Source: Candidatus Nanopelagicaceae bacterium (lineage in GTDB: Bacteria; Actinomycetota; Actinomycetes; Nanopelagicales; Nanopelagicaceae). Taken from it: a stretch of 64,000 bases of DNA. The translations under genes were made by a program, and so were the position numbers. This document shows, piece after piece, positions 53,514-63,300 of this stretch. The stretch spans positions 1-64,000 of the forward strand of contig VEQG01000006.1 of assembly GCA_018883345.1 (NCBI GenBank), in the 5' to 3' direction. The stretch's first letter is position 1. Each line of letters opens with the position of its first letter. Under the pieces are notes generated by a model that made no database searches, was not told the DNA's origin, and was given only the letters and a program-made list of their open reading frames with translations.

Positions 53514-54145
53514 ATCGTAAAGCTCAGCTGGCCGAAAATTTGGCTGCGGTTAAAGCTTCAATACCTAATGATGTTCATTTAATTGTAGTGACCAAGACTT
53601 TTCCCTTAAGCGATGCGCAATTGCTTCATGAATTGGGTGTTTCAGAGTTCGGCGAAAACCGAGATCAAGAGGGTAAAGCGAAGGCCCCATTCGTTCCCGG
53701 AAAATGGCATTTCCAAGGCCAACTTCAAAGCAACAAACTTAAATCAATTGCCAATTGGGCAGATGTTATTCAGACAATAGATTCATTGAGATATGTGGAG
53801 TTGTTGTCCAAAGCAAGTGAGAAAAATCTAGAAGTTTTCATTCAAGTTTCATTGGATGGTGAAGAGCACAGAGGTGGTGCGCTGCCAGATCAGCTAAATC
53901 AGATCGCTGATTCCATATTGGCCTCTTCCAATCTAAAACTTCAAGGTTTGATGGCGGTTGCACCGCTTGGAGAGCAGCCAGATAGCGCATTTGAGCGGCT
54001 GGCAAAAATTCATCAAAACTTCGTTACCGCCTACCCAAACGCCCCGTTTCTATCTTCAGGAATGAGCAGTGATTACCTTTCAGCTATAGCTCATGGCGCG
54101 ACACATATCCGCGTAGGCTCTTCAATACTCGGTTCGAGAAGCTGA
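53504..54145 (+). CDS. yggS: YggS-family PLP homeostasis protein
   Basis: PLP-binding alanine-racemase-fold protein of 213 aa, thought to buffer pyridoxal phosphate. PLP lysine in LIVVTKTFP near residue 31, FGENRDQEG near 49, WHFQGQLQSNKLK near 68 and the phosphate-binding SSGMSSDYLSAIAHGATHIRVG near 182. TTG start inside the end of pgeF. The protein is slightly shorter than average. Confidence 0.9.
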   Translation: MAIDRKAQLAENLAAVKASIPNDVHLIVVTKTFPLSDAQLLHELGVSEFGENRDQEGKAKAPFVPGKWHFQGQLQSNKLKSIANWADVIQTIDSLRYVELLSKASEKNLEVFIQVSLDGEEHRGGALPDQLNQIADSILASSNLKLQGLMAVAPLGEQPDSAFERLAKIHQNFVTAYPNAPFLSSGMSSDYLSAIAHGATHIRVGSSILGSRS

Positions 54146-54151
54146 TTTACT

Positions 54152-54157
54152 TAAAAT
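54152..54157 (+). promoter_or_regulatory. -10 element of sepF
   Basis: TAAAAT-N7-ATG ahead of sepF without a ribosome-binding site. It suggests that sepF has its own leaderless promoter inside the dcw cluster. Confidence 0.4.
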
Positions 54158-54164
54158 TATCCTT

Positions 54165-54614
54165 ATGTCCAGTCTTAAGAAATTAGGAAATTTTCTCGGT
54201 CTTACAGATGACCTTGAGAGCGAAGAAGTCTCACAGGAAGTAGAACGTCCACGAATTCGAGTTCGTGAATCACGTTCCTTTACTGCTGTTCAAGCAACTC
54301 CAGTTGCGCCAGTGTCAGAAGTTGCCGCTCCTGCGAGTAATCAAATTTTCACAGTTAATCCTCGTTCATACAACGAAGCTCGAGTAATCGGCGAACGTTA
54401 TCGCGAAGGCAACACTGTGCTCATGAACCTAACCGACATGGGCGATGAAGAACGTAAGCGTCTAGTTGATTTTGCAAGTGGTTTAGTTTTTGGTCACCAC
54501 GGCACAATCGAGCGCGTTACTTCAAAAGTTTTCTTGCTATCACCTGCAAATGTAATGGTTTCCTCAGAAGTCAAGACCGCTGCAGCTGAAGCAAGCTTCT
54601 TCAATCAGAGCTGA
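54165..54614 (+). CDS. sepF: cell-division protein SepF
   Basis: FtsZ membrane anchor and ring-shaping protein of 149 aa, used in Actinobacteria instead of FtsA. N-terminal amphipathic region MSSLKKLGNFLGL (membrane binding), a variable linker, and the conserved core NPRSYNEARVIGERYREGNTV-type stretch near 65-85 with LTDMGDEERKRLVDFASGLVFG near 89-110. The length is typical. yggT follows after 3 bases. Confidence 0.93.
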   Translation: MSSLKKLGNFLGLTDDLESEEVSQEVERPRIRVRESRSFTAVQATPVAPVSEVAAPASNQIFTVNPRSYNEARVIGERYREGNTVLMNLTDMGDEERKRLVDFASGLVFGHHGTIERVTSKVFLLSPANVMVSSEVKTAAAEASFFNQS

Positions 54615-54617
54615 TAA

Positions 54618-54899
54618 ATGCTCGGTATTTGGGTAGCGCGTTTTCTTCAAGTATTTATCTTCGCCCTATTTGCGCGATTAATTCTTGATTACGTCAGAAT
54701 GTTCAAGCCAAGTTGGACACCGCGTGGCCTAATGCTTTGGTTTGCTGAAAGTGTATACACCTTTACGGATCCACCACTTAATTTTTTCCGAAAGTTTATT
54801 CCGCCGTTACGTCTTGGAGGAGTAGCGCTGGATCTCTCGTTTATAGTGCTTTTCTTTGCAGTGCAGATATTGCAAGGTTTAGCACTCGCTTACCTTTAA
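54618..54899 (+). CDS. yggT: YggT-family membrane protein
   Basis: Small membrane protein of 93 aa with two hydrophobic segments (about 3-20 and 72-91). The family motif is visible around RLILDYVRMF near residue 20 and the YTFTDPPLNFFRKFIPPLRLGG block near 47-68. Function unknown; conserved beside sepF. In most Actinobacteria divIVA/wag31 would come next; here the convergent ileS stop is only 2 bases away. Confidence 0.92.
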   Translation: MLGIWVARFLQVFIFALFARLILDYVRMFKPSWTPRGLMLWFAESVYTFTDPPLNFFRKFIPPLRLGGVALDLSFIVLFFAVQILQGLALAYL

Positions 54900-54901
54900 A
54901 T

Positions 54902-57900
54902 TTAAGCTTTAAGTAAGTTAAAGGTAAAACCTAGTTCGGTATCACAGAGCAGTGAGCTATCAATCTTCATCTCCACTGCCAAAACTTCACGTTTAATGTG
55001 ATCAAGTGATTCTGTAACAGCCAAGGCAATCTCAGAAGTTGCATTCCAAGAGACGATAATTCGATCAGAAATATCAAATCCGGCAATCTTGCGACCCTCT
55101 TGAAGAGCGCGAATTACTTCTCTTACATTGCCGGCATTTATTAATGCTTGAGTGAGAGTTAAATCCAGCGCTACCGACTCGCCATTATTCGAAGCAACTG
55201 ACCAGCCACTCTTTGGTTGCTCGGTAATAACTAGATCTTCAGGAGTAATTTCAAAGTCGCCTAACTTTGCATTGCCTTTAACGCGCACCTCTGCCACCAA
55301 GGCAGCAGCATCTGCTGCGACAATTAACTTTGCTACATCTTGAACTGCGCCACCATATTTTGCGCCCAATGCACGGAAATTGGCCTTGATGCTTACGCTG
55401 ACTAAATCTCCAGATGCGTTTGCGATATCTTCCAATTCAAGAACATTTAATTCATCCGCAATTTGATCACGCATATCAGCAGGAAGATTTGCCCAGCCAC
55501 TTGCTGCAATAAGCGCCCGTCCTAGTGGCTGCCTAATTTTCACCGAAGATTCTGCTCTTGCAGCACGACCTAATTCGACAATGCGACGGGTAAGTGCAAC
55601 TTGATCACGAAGATTTTCATCAATTAAAGCGGAATTAATTGCTGGCCAACTTGTTAAATGAATAGATGCGGCAGCATCGGACTCAACAGGCTTGATTAGT
55701 TCTTGCCAGACATGCTCCGTAATAAATGGAACCATAGGTGACATCAATTGAGTTAATACCTTGATGCATTCATGCAAAGTCGCAAGCGCAGCAGGATCGC
55801 CATCCCAGAAACGTCTACGGCTTCTGCGAACGTACCAATTTGATAAATCATCAATAAATGTGGCAAGCAATCGGCCAGCAGTTTGCGAATCAAAATCGGC
55901 ATAAGCGGCATCTACATCTTTAATGAGAAGCTGCAGCTCAGACAAGATCCAACGATCCATGATTGGTCGGCCAATTTGTGCAGGCGATTGGGACAAATCA
56001 AAATTAGATGCGCGAGCATAAAGTGACATAAACGAAATCGTGTTCCAATATGTCAGAAGGGTCTTGCGGATTACCTCTTGAATTGCATCATGACCAACTC
56101 TTCGAGCAGCCCACGGAGAGCCAGCTGCCAACATAAACCAGCGAACTGCATCGGCGCCATGCTGATCCATTAAAGCCATTGGTTCTAGAACATTTCCAAG
56201 ATGTTTTGACATCTTGCGACCATCTTTATCCAAAATATGCCCCAAGCAGAGCACGGTTTTGTAGGAGGATTGATCGAATACCAAGGTGCCTATGGTCATC
56301 AAGGTATAAAACCAGCCACGAGTTTGGTCAATTGCTTCGCAGATAAAGTCAGCTGGATAAGAGTTCTTAAATTTCTCTTCAGAGCCAGGCTTATGTGGGT
56401 AGCCCCACTGAGCAAACGGCATCGCACCTGAGTCATACCAACAGTCAATAACTTCAGGAACTCGAACCATCTCATTCTTTCCGTCTGCGCATTGCAGACA
56501 AGGAAACTTAATGTCATCCACAAAAGGGCGGTGCGGGTCTAAATTCGATAACTCTTGTCCTGCCAGTTGACCAAGTTCTTTTAATGAACCAATTGCAATT
56601 TCGTGACTCTTATCTGCACTTGAGCAGCGCCAAATTGGAAGCGGCGTACCCCAATATCTATTGCGAGAGAGAGCCCAATCAATATTGTTATTTAACCAAT
56701 CTCCGTATCTGCCAGTTTTGATGGTTTCAGGGTGCCAGTCGGTTTTCTGATTTTCGCGAATTAATGCTTCTTTAATTGAAGTTGTCCGGATGTACCAAGA
56801 TGGTTGGGCGTAATAAATAAGTGCGGTGTGACAGCGCCAGCAATGTGGATATTGATGCTCATATGGTTGATGCTTATATAGCAATCCACGCTGCTTCAAA
56901 TCTTTAACTATTGGTTTATCGGCATCCTTAAAGAAAAGATCTCCAACTAATTGGATACCTGTTTCAAAATGTCCATCAGGTCGAACCGGATTTACGGTAG
57001 GCAAGTTATACGCACGGCAAGTCTTTAAATCATCAGCACCAAAAGCTGGCGCTTGATGCACTAATCCGGAACCATCTTCCGTTGTCACATAATCGGCAAG
57101 AACTACAAAGTGCGCATCTGGAATTTCTACAACATCGAACGGGCGGCTATATGAAATGCGCTCCAGATCCTTACCTTTGTAACGTTTTAAAATTTCAGTT
57201 TCGCCATCGACTTTAGAAAGCAGTGCTTCTGCTAGCACCAGGATTTCTGAATTTTCATCTTTTGTTACTTTAACTGCAACATAATCAACATCGGAATTTG
57301 CAGCTACAGCGGTATTAGAAATTAAAGTCCAAGGAGTTGTGGTCCAAACCAAGAAACTTGCTTTCAAATCTTTTAGCTCTCCACTGGTAATAGGGAAGCG
57401 AACATAAACTGAAGGGTCAGTTACAGTTTCATATCCTTGAGATAATTCATGATCTGATAGCCCGGTACCGCAGCGTGGGCAATAAGGTGCAACTCGGTGG
57501 TCTTGAACTAGGAGACCTTTCTTCCAGATCTCTTTTAGTGACCACCATACTGATTCAACATATTCCGGAGACATCGTCCAATAAGCTTCATCAAAATCAA
57601 CCCAGAAGCCCATGCGATTTGTCATAGTGGTAAATGCATCAACGTGGCGTTGCACCGATTCTTTGCACTTGGCATTAAATTGAGCAATACCGAATTTCTC
57701 GATATCACCTTTACCTGAAAATCCGAGTTCTTTCTCAACTGCAATCTCAACTGGAAGGCCGTGACAATCCCAACCCGCTTTGCGAACGACTTGGTGACCT
57801 TTCATTGTCTGATATCGCGGGAAGACATCCTTGAAAACGCGCGCTTCAATATGGTGAGTGCCGGGCATGCCATTTGCGGTAGGTGGGCCTTCAAAGAAAG

Positions 57901-58030
57901 TCCAAGAACTTTGACCTTCATGAGCCTTCACGCTCTGATGGAATATCGCATTACTCTCCCAAAATGAGAGAACCTCGTGCTCCATCTTTGGGAGGTCGAT
58001 CGAGGCCGGAATTGCGCGGTAGCCGGTCAT
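54902..58030 (-). CDS. ileS: isoleucyl-tRNA synthetase (mycobacterial/eukaryotic-like type)
   Basis: Class I synthetase of 1042 aa charging tRNA-Ile. The HIGH motif appears as PGTHHIEAR near residue 56, the KMSKS loop as GRKMSKHLGN near 608, followed by the HGADAVRWFMLAAGSPWAARRVG-type stretch. An editing domain lies between, with TTPWTLISNTA near 236. Zinc-type Cys pairs occur at APYCPRCGTGL near 183. This longer type corresponds to IleRS2-like enzymes, which tend to be less sensitive to mupirocin (family knowledge). Transcription probably begins at the ATG: TAGAAT-N6-ATG, and no T-box leader is present. Confidence 0.95.
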   Translation of the reverse strand: MTGYRAIPASIDLPKMEHEVLSFWESNAIFHQSVKAHEGQSSWTFFEGPPTANGMPGTHHIEARVFKDVFPRYQTMKGHQVVRKAGWDCHGLPVEIAVEKELGFSGKGDIEKFGIAQFNAKCKESVQRHVDAFTTMTNRMGFWVDFDEAYWTMSPEYVESVWWSLKEIWKKGLLVQDHRVAPYCPRCGTGLSDHELSQGYETVTDPSVYVRFPITSGELKDLKASFLVWTTTPWTLISNTAVAANSDVDYVAVKVTKDENSEILVLAEALLSKVDGETEILKRYKGKDLERISYSRPFDVVEIPDAHFVVLADYVTTEDGSGLVHQAPAFGADDLKTCRAYNLPTVNPVRPDGHFETGIQLVGDLFFKDADKPIVKDLKQRGLLYKHQPYEHQYPHCWRCHTALIYYAQPSWYIRTTSIKEALIRENQKTDWHPETIKTGRYGDWLNNNIDWALSRNRYWGTPLPIWRCSSADKSHEIAIGSLKELGQLAGQELSNLDPHRPFVDDIKFPCLQCADGKNEMVRVPEVIDCWYDSGAMPFAQWGYPHKPGSEEKFKNSYPADFICEAIDQTRGWFYTLMTIGTLVFDQSSYKTVLCLGHILDKDGRKMSKHLGNVLEPMALMDQHGADAVRWFMLAAGSPWAARRVGHDAIQEVIRKTLLTYWNTISFMSLYARASNFDLSQSPAQIGRPIMDRWILSELQLLIKDVDAAYADFDSQTAGRLLATFIDDLSNWYVRRSRRRFWDGDPAALATLHECIKVLTQLMSPMVPFITEHVWQELIKPVESDAAASIHLTSWPAINSALIDENLRDQVALTRRIVELGRAARAESSVKIRQPLGRALIAASGWANLPADMRDQIADELNVLELEDIANASGDLVSVSIKANFRALGAKYGGAVQDVAKLIVAADAAALVAEVRVKGNAKLGDFEITPEDLVITEQPKSGWSVASNNGESVALDLTLTQALINAGNVREVIRALQEGRKIAGFDISDRIIVSWNATSEIALAVTESLDHIKREVLAVEMKIDSSLLCDTELGFTFNLLKA

Positions 58031-58036
58031 TTGCGA

Positions 58037-58042
58037 ATTCTA
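58037..58042 (-). promoter_or_regulatory. -10 element of ileS (leaderless type)
   Basis: TAGAAT-TCGCAA-ATG on the minus strand. In the same 77-base divergent gap lies the palindrome GCGCC-TAATT-GGCGC (58060-58074) and, for the plus strand, TAAAGT 10 bases before the traR-like ATG. Confidence 0.5.
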
Positions 58043-58107
58043 ATTGACCGCCTAATCGCGCGCCTAATTGGCGCAGTGAGCTAATACAAATTAAAGTTTC
58101 GCCCCTC

Positions 58108-58974
58108 ATGGCTCTTAAAAACATCGCTAAGAAATTAGCAAAAAAAGCGGCAAAAAAGGTGGCACCTGCAAAGTCGGCTAAAGCTGTAGCTAAACCCACT
58201 GCAAAAAAGGTGGCGAAGAAAGCTCCAGCAAAAGCGGTAAAGCCGGCCAAGAAGGCAGCGCCAGCGAAGAAAGCTGCAACTAAACCGGTTGCAAAAAAGG
58301 CGGCAAAGAAAGCGCCCGCAAAACCGGCAAAGCCAATTAAAAAAGCAGCACCAGTAAAGAAAGCTGCGGTAAAGAAGCCAGATGATTCAATTAAGACATC
58401 TGCAATTGCCGGCTCAAAGGCAACACTCAAAGTAGATACCAAGAATCAGACTGTGCAAGTTGCGATGGCTTCATCACAGGTAGCTGAAGTAGTTGTTGAA
58501 GAAAAACGTTTAATGATGCCACCTCCGCCGCCACCAAAGAAGAGCGGTAAGCAGACTCATTTAAAACCACTTAAGGCAGCACCGGCACCTTTAGTAATTG
58601 CAGATCAAGAAAGTTGGAGCGCAGCAGAATTGAAGGCAATGCGCGCTAATTTATCCAAGGAACTCGATCGCTTAAGAATTGATTTAGCAAATGTTGAATC
58701 TGAAATGGATTCGCTAATCAAAGATGGTGGCGAAGGCGCTGGAGACGATCAAGCTGATGCGGGCAATAAGACTTTCGAACGCGAACATGAAATGTCCCTA
58801 CTGATTAACGCGCGAGATATGGTCATCCAAACTGAACGAGCTATCGATCGTATTGATAATAAGAGTTATGGCGTTTGCGAAGTTTGCGGAAGCCAAATTG
58901 GTAAAGCCCGTTTAGAAGTATTCCCACGCGCGACACTTTGCATGTCTTGCAAGCAAAAGGAAGAGCGTCGTTAA
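58108..58974 (+). CDS. TraR/DksA-type zinc finger protein with Lys/Ala-rich N-terminus
   Basis: Protein of 288 aa in three parts. Residues 1-90 are almost only Lys, Ala, Pro and Val in repeated KKA/KKAPA units, like histone H1 or HupB tails. A linker with a run of six prolines (near 137) follows. The C-terminal third has a coiled coil (LSKELDRLRIDLANVESEMDS-type, near 182-203) and a C4 zinc finger CEVCG...CMSC near 259-283, as in DksA/TraR. A role at RNA polymerase or the nucleoid is likely. No ribosome-binding site. It leads into lspA and rluD, a conserved actinobacterial order. Confidence 0.85.
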   Translation: MALKNIAKKLAKKAAKKVAPAKSAKAVAKPTAKKVAKKAPAKAVKPAKKAAPAKKAATKPVAKKAAKKAPAKPAKPIKKAAPVKKAAVKKPDDSIKTSAIAGSKATLKVDTKNQTVQVAMASSQVAEVVVEEKRLMMPPPPPPKKSGKQTHLKPLKAAPAPLVIADQESWSAAELKAMRANLSKELDRLRIDLANVESEMDSLIKDGGEGAGDDQADAGNKTFEREHEMSLLINARDMVIQTERAIDRIDNKSYGVCEVCGSQIGKARLEVFPRATLCMSCKQKEERR

Positions 58975-59455
58975 CTCAGCAAAACATCTAAAGCTGACCT
59001 ATTCCGTAGCGGTTTTAATTTGGTTCGCCGATTATCTGACTAAGCAATGGGCTTTAAATGAATTGCCTGGCAAAACTCTAAAATTCCTATTTTTGAAATT
59101 TGAATTATCTTTCAACACTGGAGCGGCTTTTGGCCTCGGGGCAAATGGCGGTGGGATATTTCTAGGGCTATTTGCGATAACTGCTTCGGCCTTTGCCTTC
59201 TACTACGCGCCAAAAGTGACTAATAAATACTGGGCCATAGTTTTAGCACTGGTTTTAAGTGGTGCACTCGGAAATTTAACCGATCGTGCATTTAATTCAC
59301 CAGGTTTCTTACGTGGCAGCGTAACCGATTGGATCGTACTTCCTAATTGGCCAAATTTTAATTTGGCAGATACTGCAATTGTTTGCGGGGCAATTTTGGC
59401 ATTTTTGCTCTCTTTAAAGAATATTGCCCCGATTGAAAGAGCCAAAGATGCGTGA
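58970..59455 (+). CDS. lspA: lipoprotein signal peptidase LspA, non-canonical start
   Basis: Aspartic membrane peptidase processing prolipoproteins. The frame is LspA from codon GTT (58970) onward: KLTYSVAVLIWFADYLTKQW gives the first membrane segment and the D-x-x-TK motif; then NTGAAFG near residue 46, GALGNLTDRAF near 102 and FNLADTAIV near 133 hold the catalytic Asp pair. No ATG, GTG or TTG precedes this segment in the open frame (stop at 58913). The first such codon, TTG 59063, would delete helix 1. AAGGAAGAG (58957-58965) lies correctly for a start at 58970, giving 161 aa, the normal family length. The alternative is CTG at 58994. Confidence 0.75.
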   Translation, partial: VNSAKHLKLTYSVAVLIWFADYLTKQWALNELPGKTLKFLFLKFELSFNTGAAFGLGANGGGIFLGLFAITASAFAFYYAPKVTNKYWAIVLALVLSGALGNLTDRAFNSPGFLRGSVTDWIVLPNWPNFNLADTAIVCGAILAFLLSLKNIAPIERAKDA

Positions 59456-60383
59456 AACAAGGAGTATTGAAGTCCCCGAAGGGCTTGATAACGAACGAAT
59501 CGATAGCGCTTTAGCTCGAGTATTAGGATTATCTAGAAGCGTAATTGTTAAATTGCTTGAATCAAATGAAGTTTCTTTGGGTCACAGAATTTTAAGCAAG
59601 TCAGATAAAGTTCAAAGTGGACAAATCATCACGGTGCTTCTTCCAGAACCTCCAAGTGATATTGCGATACCGCCAACACCACTAGATGATCTTGAAATTG
59701 TTTATCAAGATACGGATTTAGTAATTGTGAATAAACCAGTTGGATGCGCCGCACATCCAAGTCCCGGATGGACTGGTCCAACTGTAGTCGGAGCATTAGT
59801 GGCGGCAGGGATTCCACTTACATCAAGTGGGCCAGCTGAGCGACAGGGTATTGTTCAAAGATTAGATGTTGGCACTAGCGGATTAATGATGGTCGCAAAA
59901 ACCGATGCTGCGTATTTAAAATTGAAAGATATGTTTCGAAATCGCGAAATTAAAAAAATTTATCACGCATTAGCGCAAGGCCACATCGAACCTGCCGTCG
60001 GAACCATTGATGCACCGATTGATCGTCACCCAAAAGAAGATTACAAAATGGCGGTAGTAACTGATGGAAAACCAAGCGTTACTCATTACGAAGTTATTGA
60101 GTATTACCGATCAGTCTCTTTACTAAAAGTCGAACTTGAAACTGGTCGTACACATCAGATTAGAGTGCACATGTCTGCAATTCGCCACCCTTTAGTCGGA
60201 GACTTAACTTACGGTGCAGATCCGAATTTGGCGCAGGAGATAGGCGTAACTAGGCCATGGCTTCATGCTCAGGCCCTTGAATTTAACCATCCGATTTCCG
60301 GGCTTCCAGTATCGGTTACCGCCACTTACCCTCGTGATTTAACTGACTCACTATCGCGCCTAAGCGACGCGGTCTTGCCATAA
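59448..60383 (+). CDS. rluD: RluA/RluD-family 23S rRNA pseudouridine synthase
   Basis: Isomerises uridines in 23S rRNA. The 311-aa protein has an N-terminal S4 RNA-binding domain (about 14-75), then the catalytic domain with VIVNKPVGCAAHPSPG near residue 92, RLDVGTSGLM near 139 (catalytic Asp), LKVELETGRTHQIRVHM near 226 and HPLVGDLTYG near 247. The ATG at 59448 overlaps the end of lspA; an in-frame start 24 bases further upstream is less likely. The exact target site (RluD versus RluC) is not fixed by sequence. Confidence 0.9.
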   Translation: MRETRSIEVPEGLDNERIDSALARVLGLSRSVIVKLLESNEVSLGHRILSKSDKVQSGQIITVLLPEPPSDIAIPPTPLDDLEIVYQDTDLVIVNKPVGCAAHPSPGWTGPTVVGALVAAGIPLTSSGPAERQGIVQRLDVGTSGLMMVAKTDAAYLKLKDMFRNREIKKIYHALAQGHIEPAVGTIDAPIDRHPKEDYKMAVVTDGKPSVTHYEVIEYYRSVSLLKVELETGRTHQIRVHMSAIRHPLVGDLTYGADPNLAQEIGVTRPWLHAQALEFNHPISGLPVSVTATYPRDLTDSLSRLSDAVLP

Positions 60384-60391
60384 GACTAACC

Positions 60392-63300
60392 TTGCCGCCC
60401 GTGAGCACAAATAAGGGAAAAGCCTCCGATAGTTTTGCTCATTTGCATGTCCATACAGAGTATTCAATGCTCGATGGTGCGGCGCGAGTAAGTGATTTAG
60501 TTAAAGAGGTCGCAGCGCAAGGTATGCCTGCCATCGCAATGACAGATCACGGAAATCTATTTGGCGCCTTTGATTTCTATAAACAGGCAAAGAAAGCTGG
60601 CGTTAAACCGATTATTGGTTTAGAAGCATATGTTGCGCCAGAGACTAGATTTGATAAACGTCGCGTTCAGTGGGCCGAAGGCGGAGAAGATGACGTCTCA
60701 GGTGGCGGCGCCTATACCCACATGACGCTCTTAGCTGAAAATCAAGAAGGCTTAGCAAATCTATATCGATTGGCTTCGCTATCTTCTTTAGAAGGTTTCT
60801 ATTACAAGCCCAGAATCGATAGAGAACTTTTAAGTAAATATGCAAAAGGAATTATTGGCACTACAGGTTGTGTTGGTGGAGAAGTAGCCACGCGTTTGCG
60901 TATCGGAAACTACAAAGAAGCGCTTAAGGCCGCCTCGGACTTTAGAGATATTTTTGGTAAAGATAATTTCTTTGTAGAGATAATGCATCATGATATCGAT
61001 GTTGAAAATAGAGTAAAAGGTGATCTTCTAAAATTAGCTAAAGAATTAGATATTCCACTACTTGCCACAAACGATTTACATTACACATACAAAGAAGATG
61101 CGCAAGCTCACGAAGTTCTACTTTGCGTTCAATCTGGTTCTACCCTGGCTGACCCTAAGAGATTTAAATTTGATGGCGACCAGTTCTATTTAAAGAGTGC
61201 TGCAGAGATGCGCCATCTCTTTAAAGATCACCCTGAATCATGCGATAACACCTTGCTTATTGCCGAAAGAGCAAATGTGACGCTTCGCGAAGGGGAGAAT
61301 CTGCTTCCGCAATTTCCAGTGCCAGCTGGCGAAAGTGAAGATTCCTGGTTGGTAAAAGAATCCGAAGCAGGTCTTGCGAAAATATTTAATGGCAACGTGC
61401 CTGATGAATATAAAGAACGTCTTCGCTTTGAATTAGATGTCATGAAGAAAATGGGTTTCCCTGGTTACTTCTTGGTGGTGGCGGACTTGGTTAGCCATGC
61501 AAAGAAATCAGGAATCAGAGTTGGACCAGGGCGCGGCTCCGCTGCCGGATCTCTAGTTGCATATGCACTTGGAATCACTGGGCTAGATCCGATCGAACAT
61601 GGATTGCTTTTTGAGCGTTTCTTAAATCCAGAACGTATTTCAATGCCCGACATTGATTTAGATTTTGATGAACGCCGCCGCAGTGAAATGATCAAATATG
61701 CAACAGAAAAATATGGCGAAGACCGTGTAGCACAAATCATCACTTACGGAACTATCAAATCAAAGCAATCAATTAAGGATTCCACTCGAGTTCTAGGCTA
61801 TCCATATGCGATAGGTGAGAAGCTAACTAAAGCGCTGCCGCCTGCAATCATGGGCAAAGACATTTCATTAGCGGGTGTATTTGATCCAAAGGATCCCCGA
61901 TATGGCGAAGCTTCAGAATTTCGATCTCTTTATGAATCAGACCCAGATTCGAAAAGAGTCGTAGATACTGCACGTGGCCTGGAAGGCTTAAAGCGTCAGT
62001 GGGGAGTGCACGCTGCAGGTGTGATTCTTTCGCGAGAACCACTACTTGATGTAATTCCAATTCATCGTCGAGAGAATGATGGCGCAATCATCACTCAATT
62101 CGACATGGGAGCTTGCGAATCTACTGGTCTACTTAAAATGGATTTTTTGGGCCTGAGAAATCTTTCGGTATTAGATGATGCCTTGTTGAATATTAAAGCC
62201 AACAAAGGTGTAGATGTAGTCCTAGAGGAACTTGCCCTTGATGATAAGAAAACTTATGAATTGCTATCTAGAGGAGAAACTTTAGGCGTCTTCCAGCTCG
62301 ACGGTGGCCCTATGCGATCTCTACTTAAGTCATTAGCACCTGATCACTTCGGAGATATCTCTGCAGTTATTGCGCTTTATCGACCAGGCCCTATGGGTGA
62401 AAATGCACATAACAACTACGCAGATAGAAAAAATAAACGTAAGCCAGTCGAACCAATTCATCCAGATTTGGCAGAACCTCTTTCTGAAATTTTAGATGAC
62501 ACATTTGGTCTAATTGTTTATCAAGAGCAAGTTATGGCAATCGCGCAGAAAGTTGCTGGCTTCTCACTTGGTCGTGCGGATTTGTTGCGTAAAGCAATGG
62601 GCAAGAAGAATAAAGAGATTCTTGATAAGGAATACATTCCCTTCTCTGAGGGCATGAAAGCTAATGGCTTCAAAGAGGCGGCTATCAAAAGACTTTGGGA
62701 AACACTGATTCCATTCTCTGATTATGCTTTCAATAGAGCACATTCAGCTGGTTACGGATTGGTTTCATATTGGACTGCTTATTTGAAAGCTAATTATCCA
62801 ACCGAATATATGGCAGCACTTTTAACTTCTGTCCGAGATGATAAGGACAAATCAGCGCTTTACCTTTCAGAATGTCGTCGAATGGGTATAAAAGTCTTGC
62901 CACCAGATGTCAACGAATCTAATGTCGAGTACACACCGCGCGGTGAAGATATCAGGTTCGGACTGGCTGCAATTCGCAATGTTGGTGAAGGCGTCGTAAA
63001 CCTTATAAAGCAAGCGCGCGAAGCAAAAGGTCGGTTCGAATCTTTTGGAGATTTCTTGGCGAAGGTGGATGGATCTGTTTGCAACAAGAAGACCATCGAG
63101 TCACTTATCAAAGGCGGTGCTTTCGATTCATTAGGTGCAACTCGAAAAGGACTAATGGCGGTGCACTTAATGGCGATCGATTCGGTTTCTGAATCAAAAC
63201 GTGCAGAGGCAATTGGCCAATTTGACCTCTTCGGCAGCGCAACTGAATCTGGAATTATCGCGGTGGAATTAGATATTCCAACCGAGGAATGGGACAAGGC

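Noticed and set aside
54902-58107. T-box leader for ileS
   Set aside because: Only 77 bases lie upstream and the -10 box is 6 bases from the ATG; there is no room for a T-box.
58130-58400. DNA tandem repeat in the traR-like gene
   Set aside because: Repetition of AAAAAGGTGGC/AAGAAAGC-type words follows from the Lys/Ala-rich protein tail, not from a separate DNA element.
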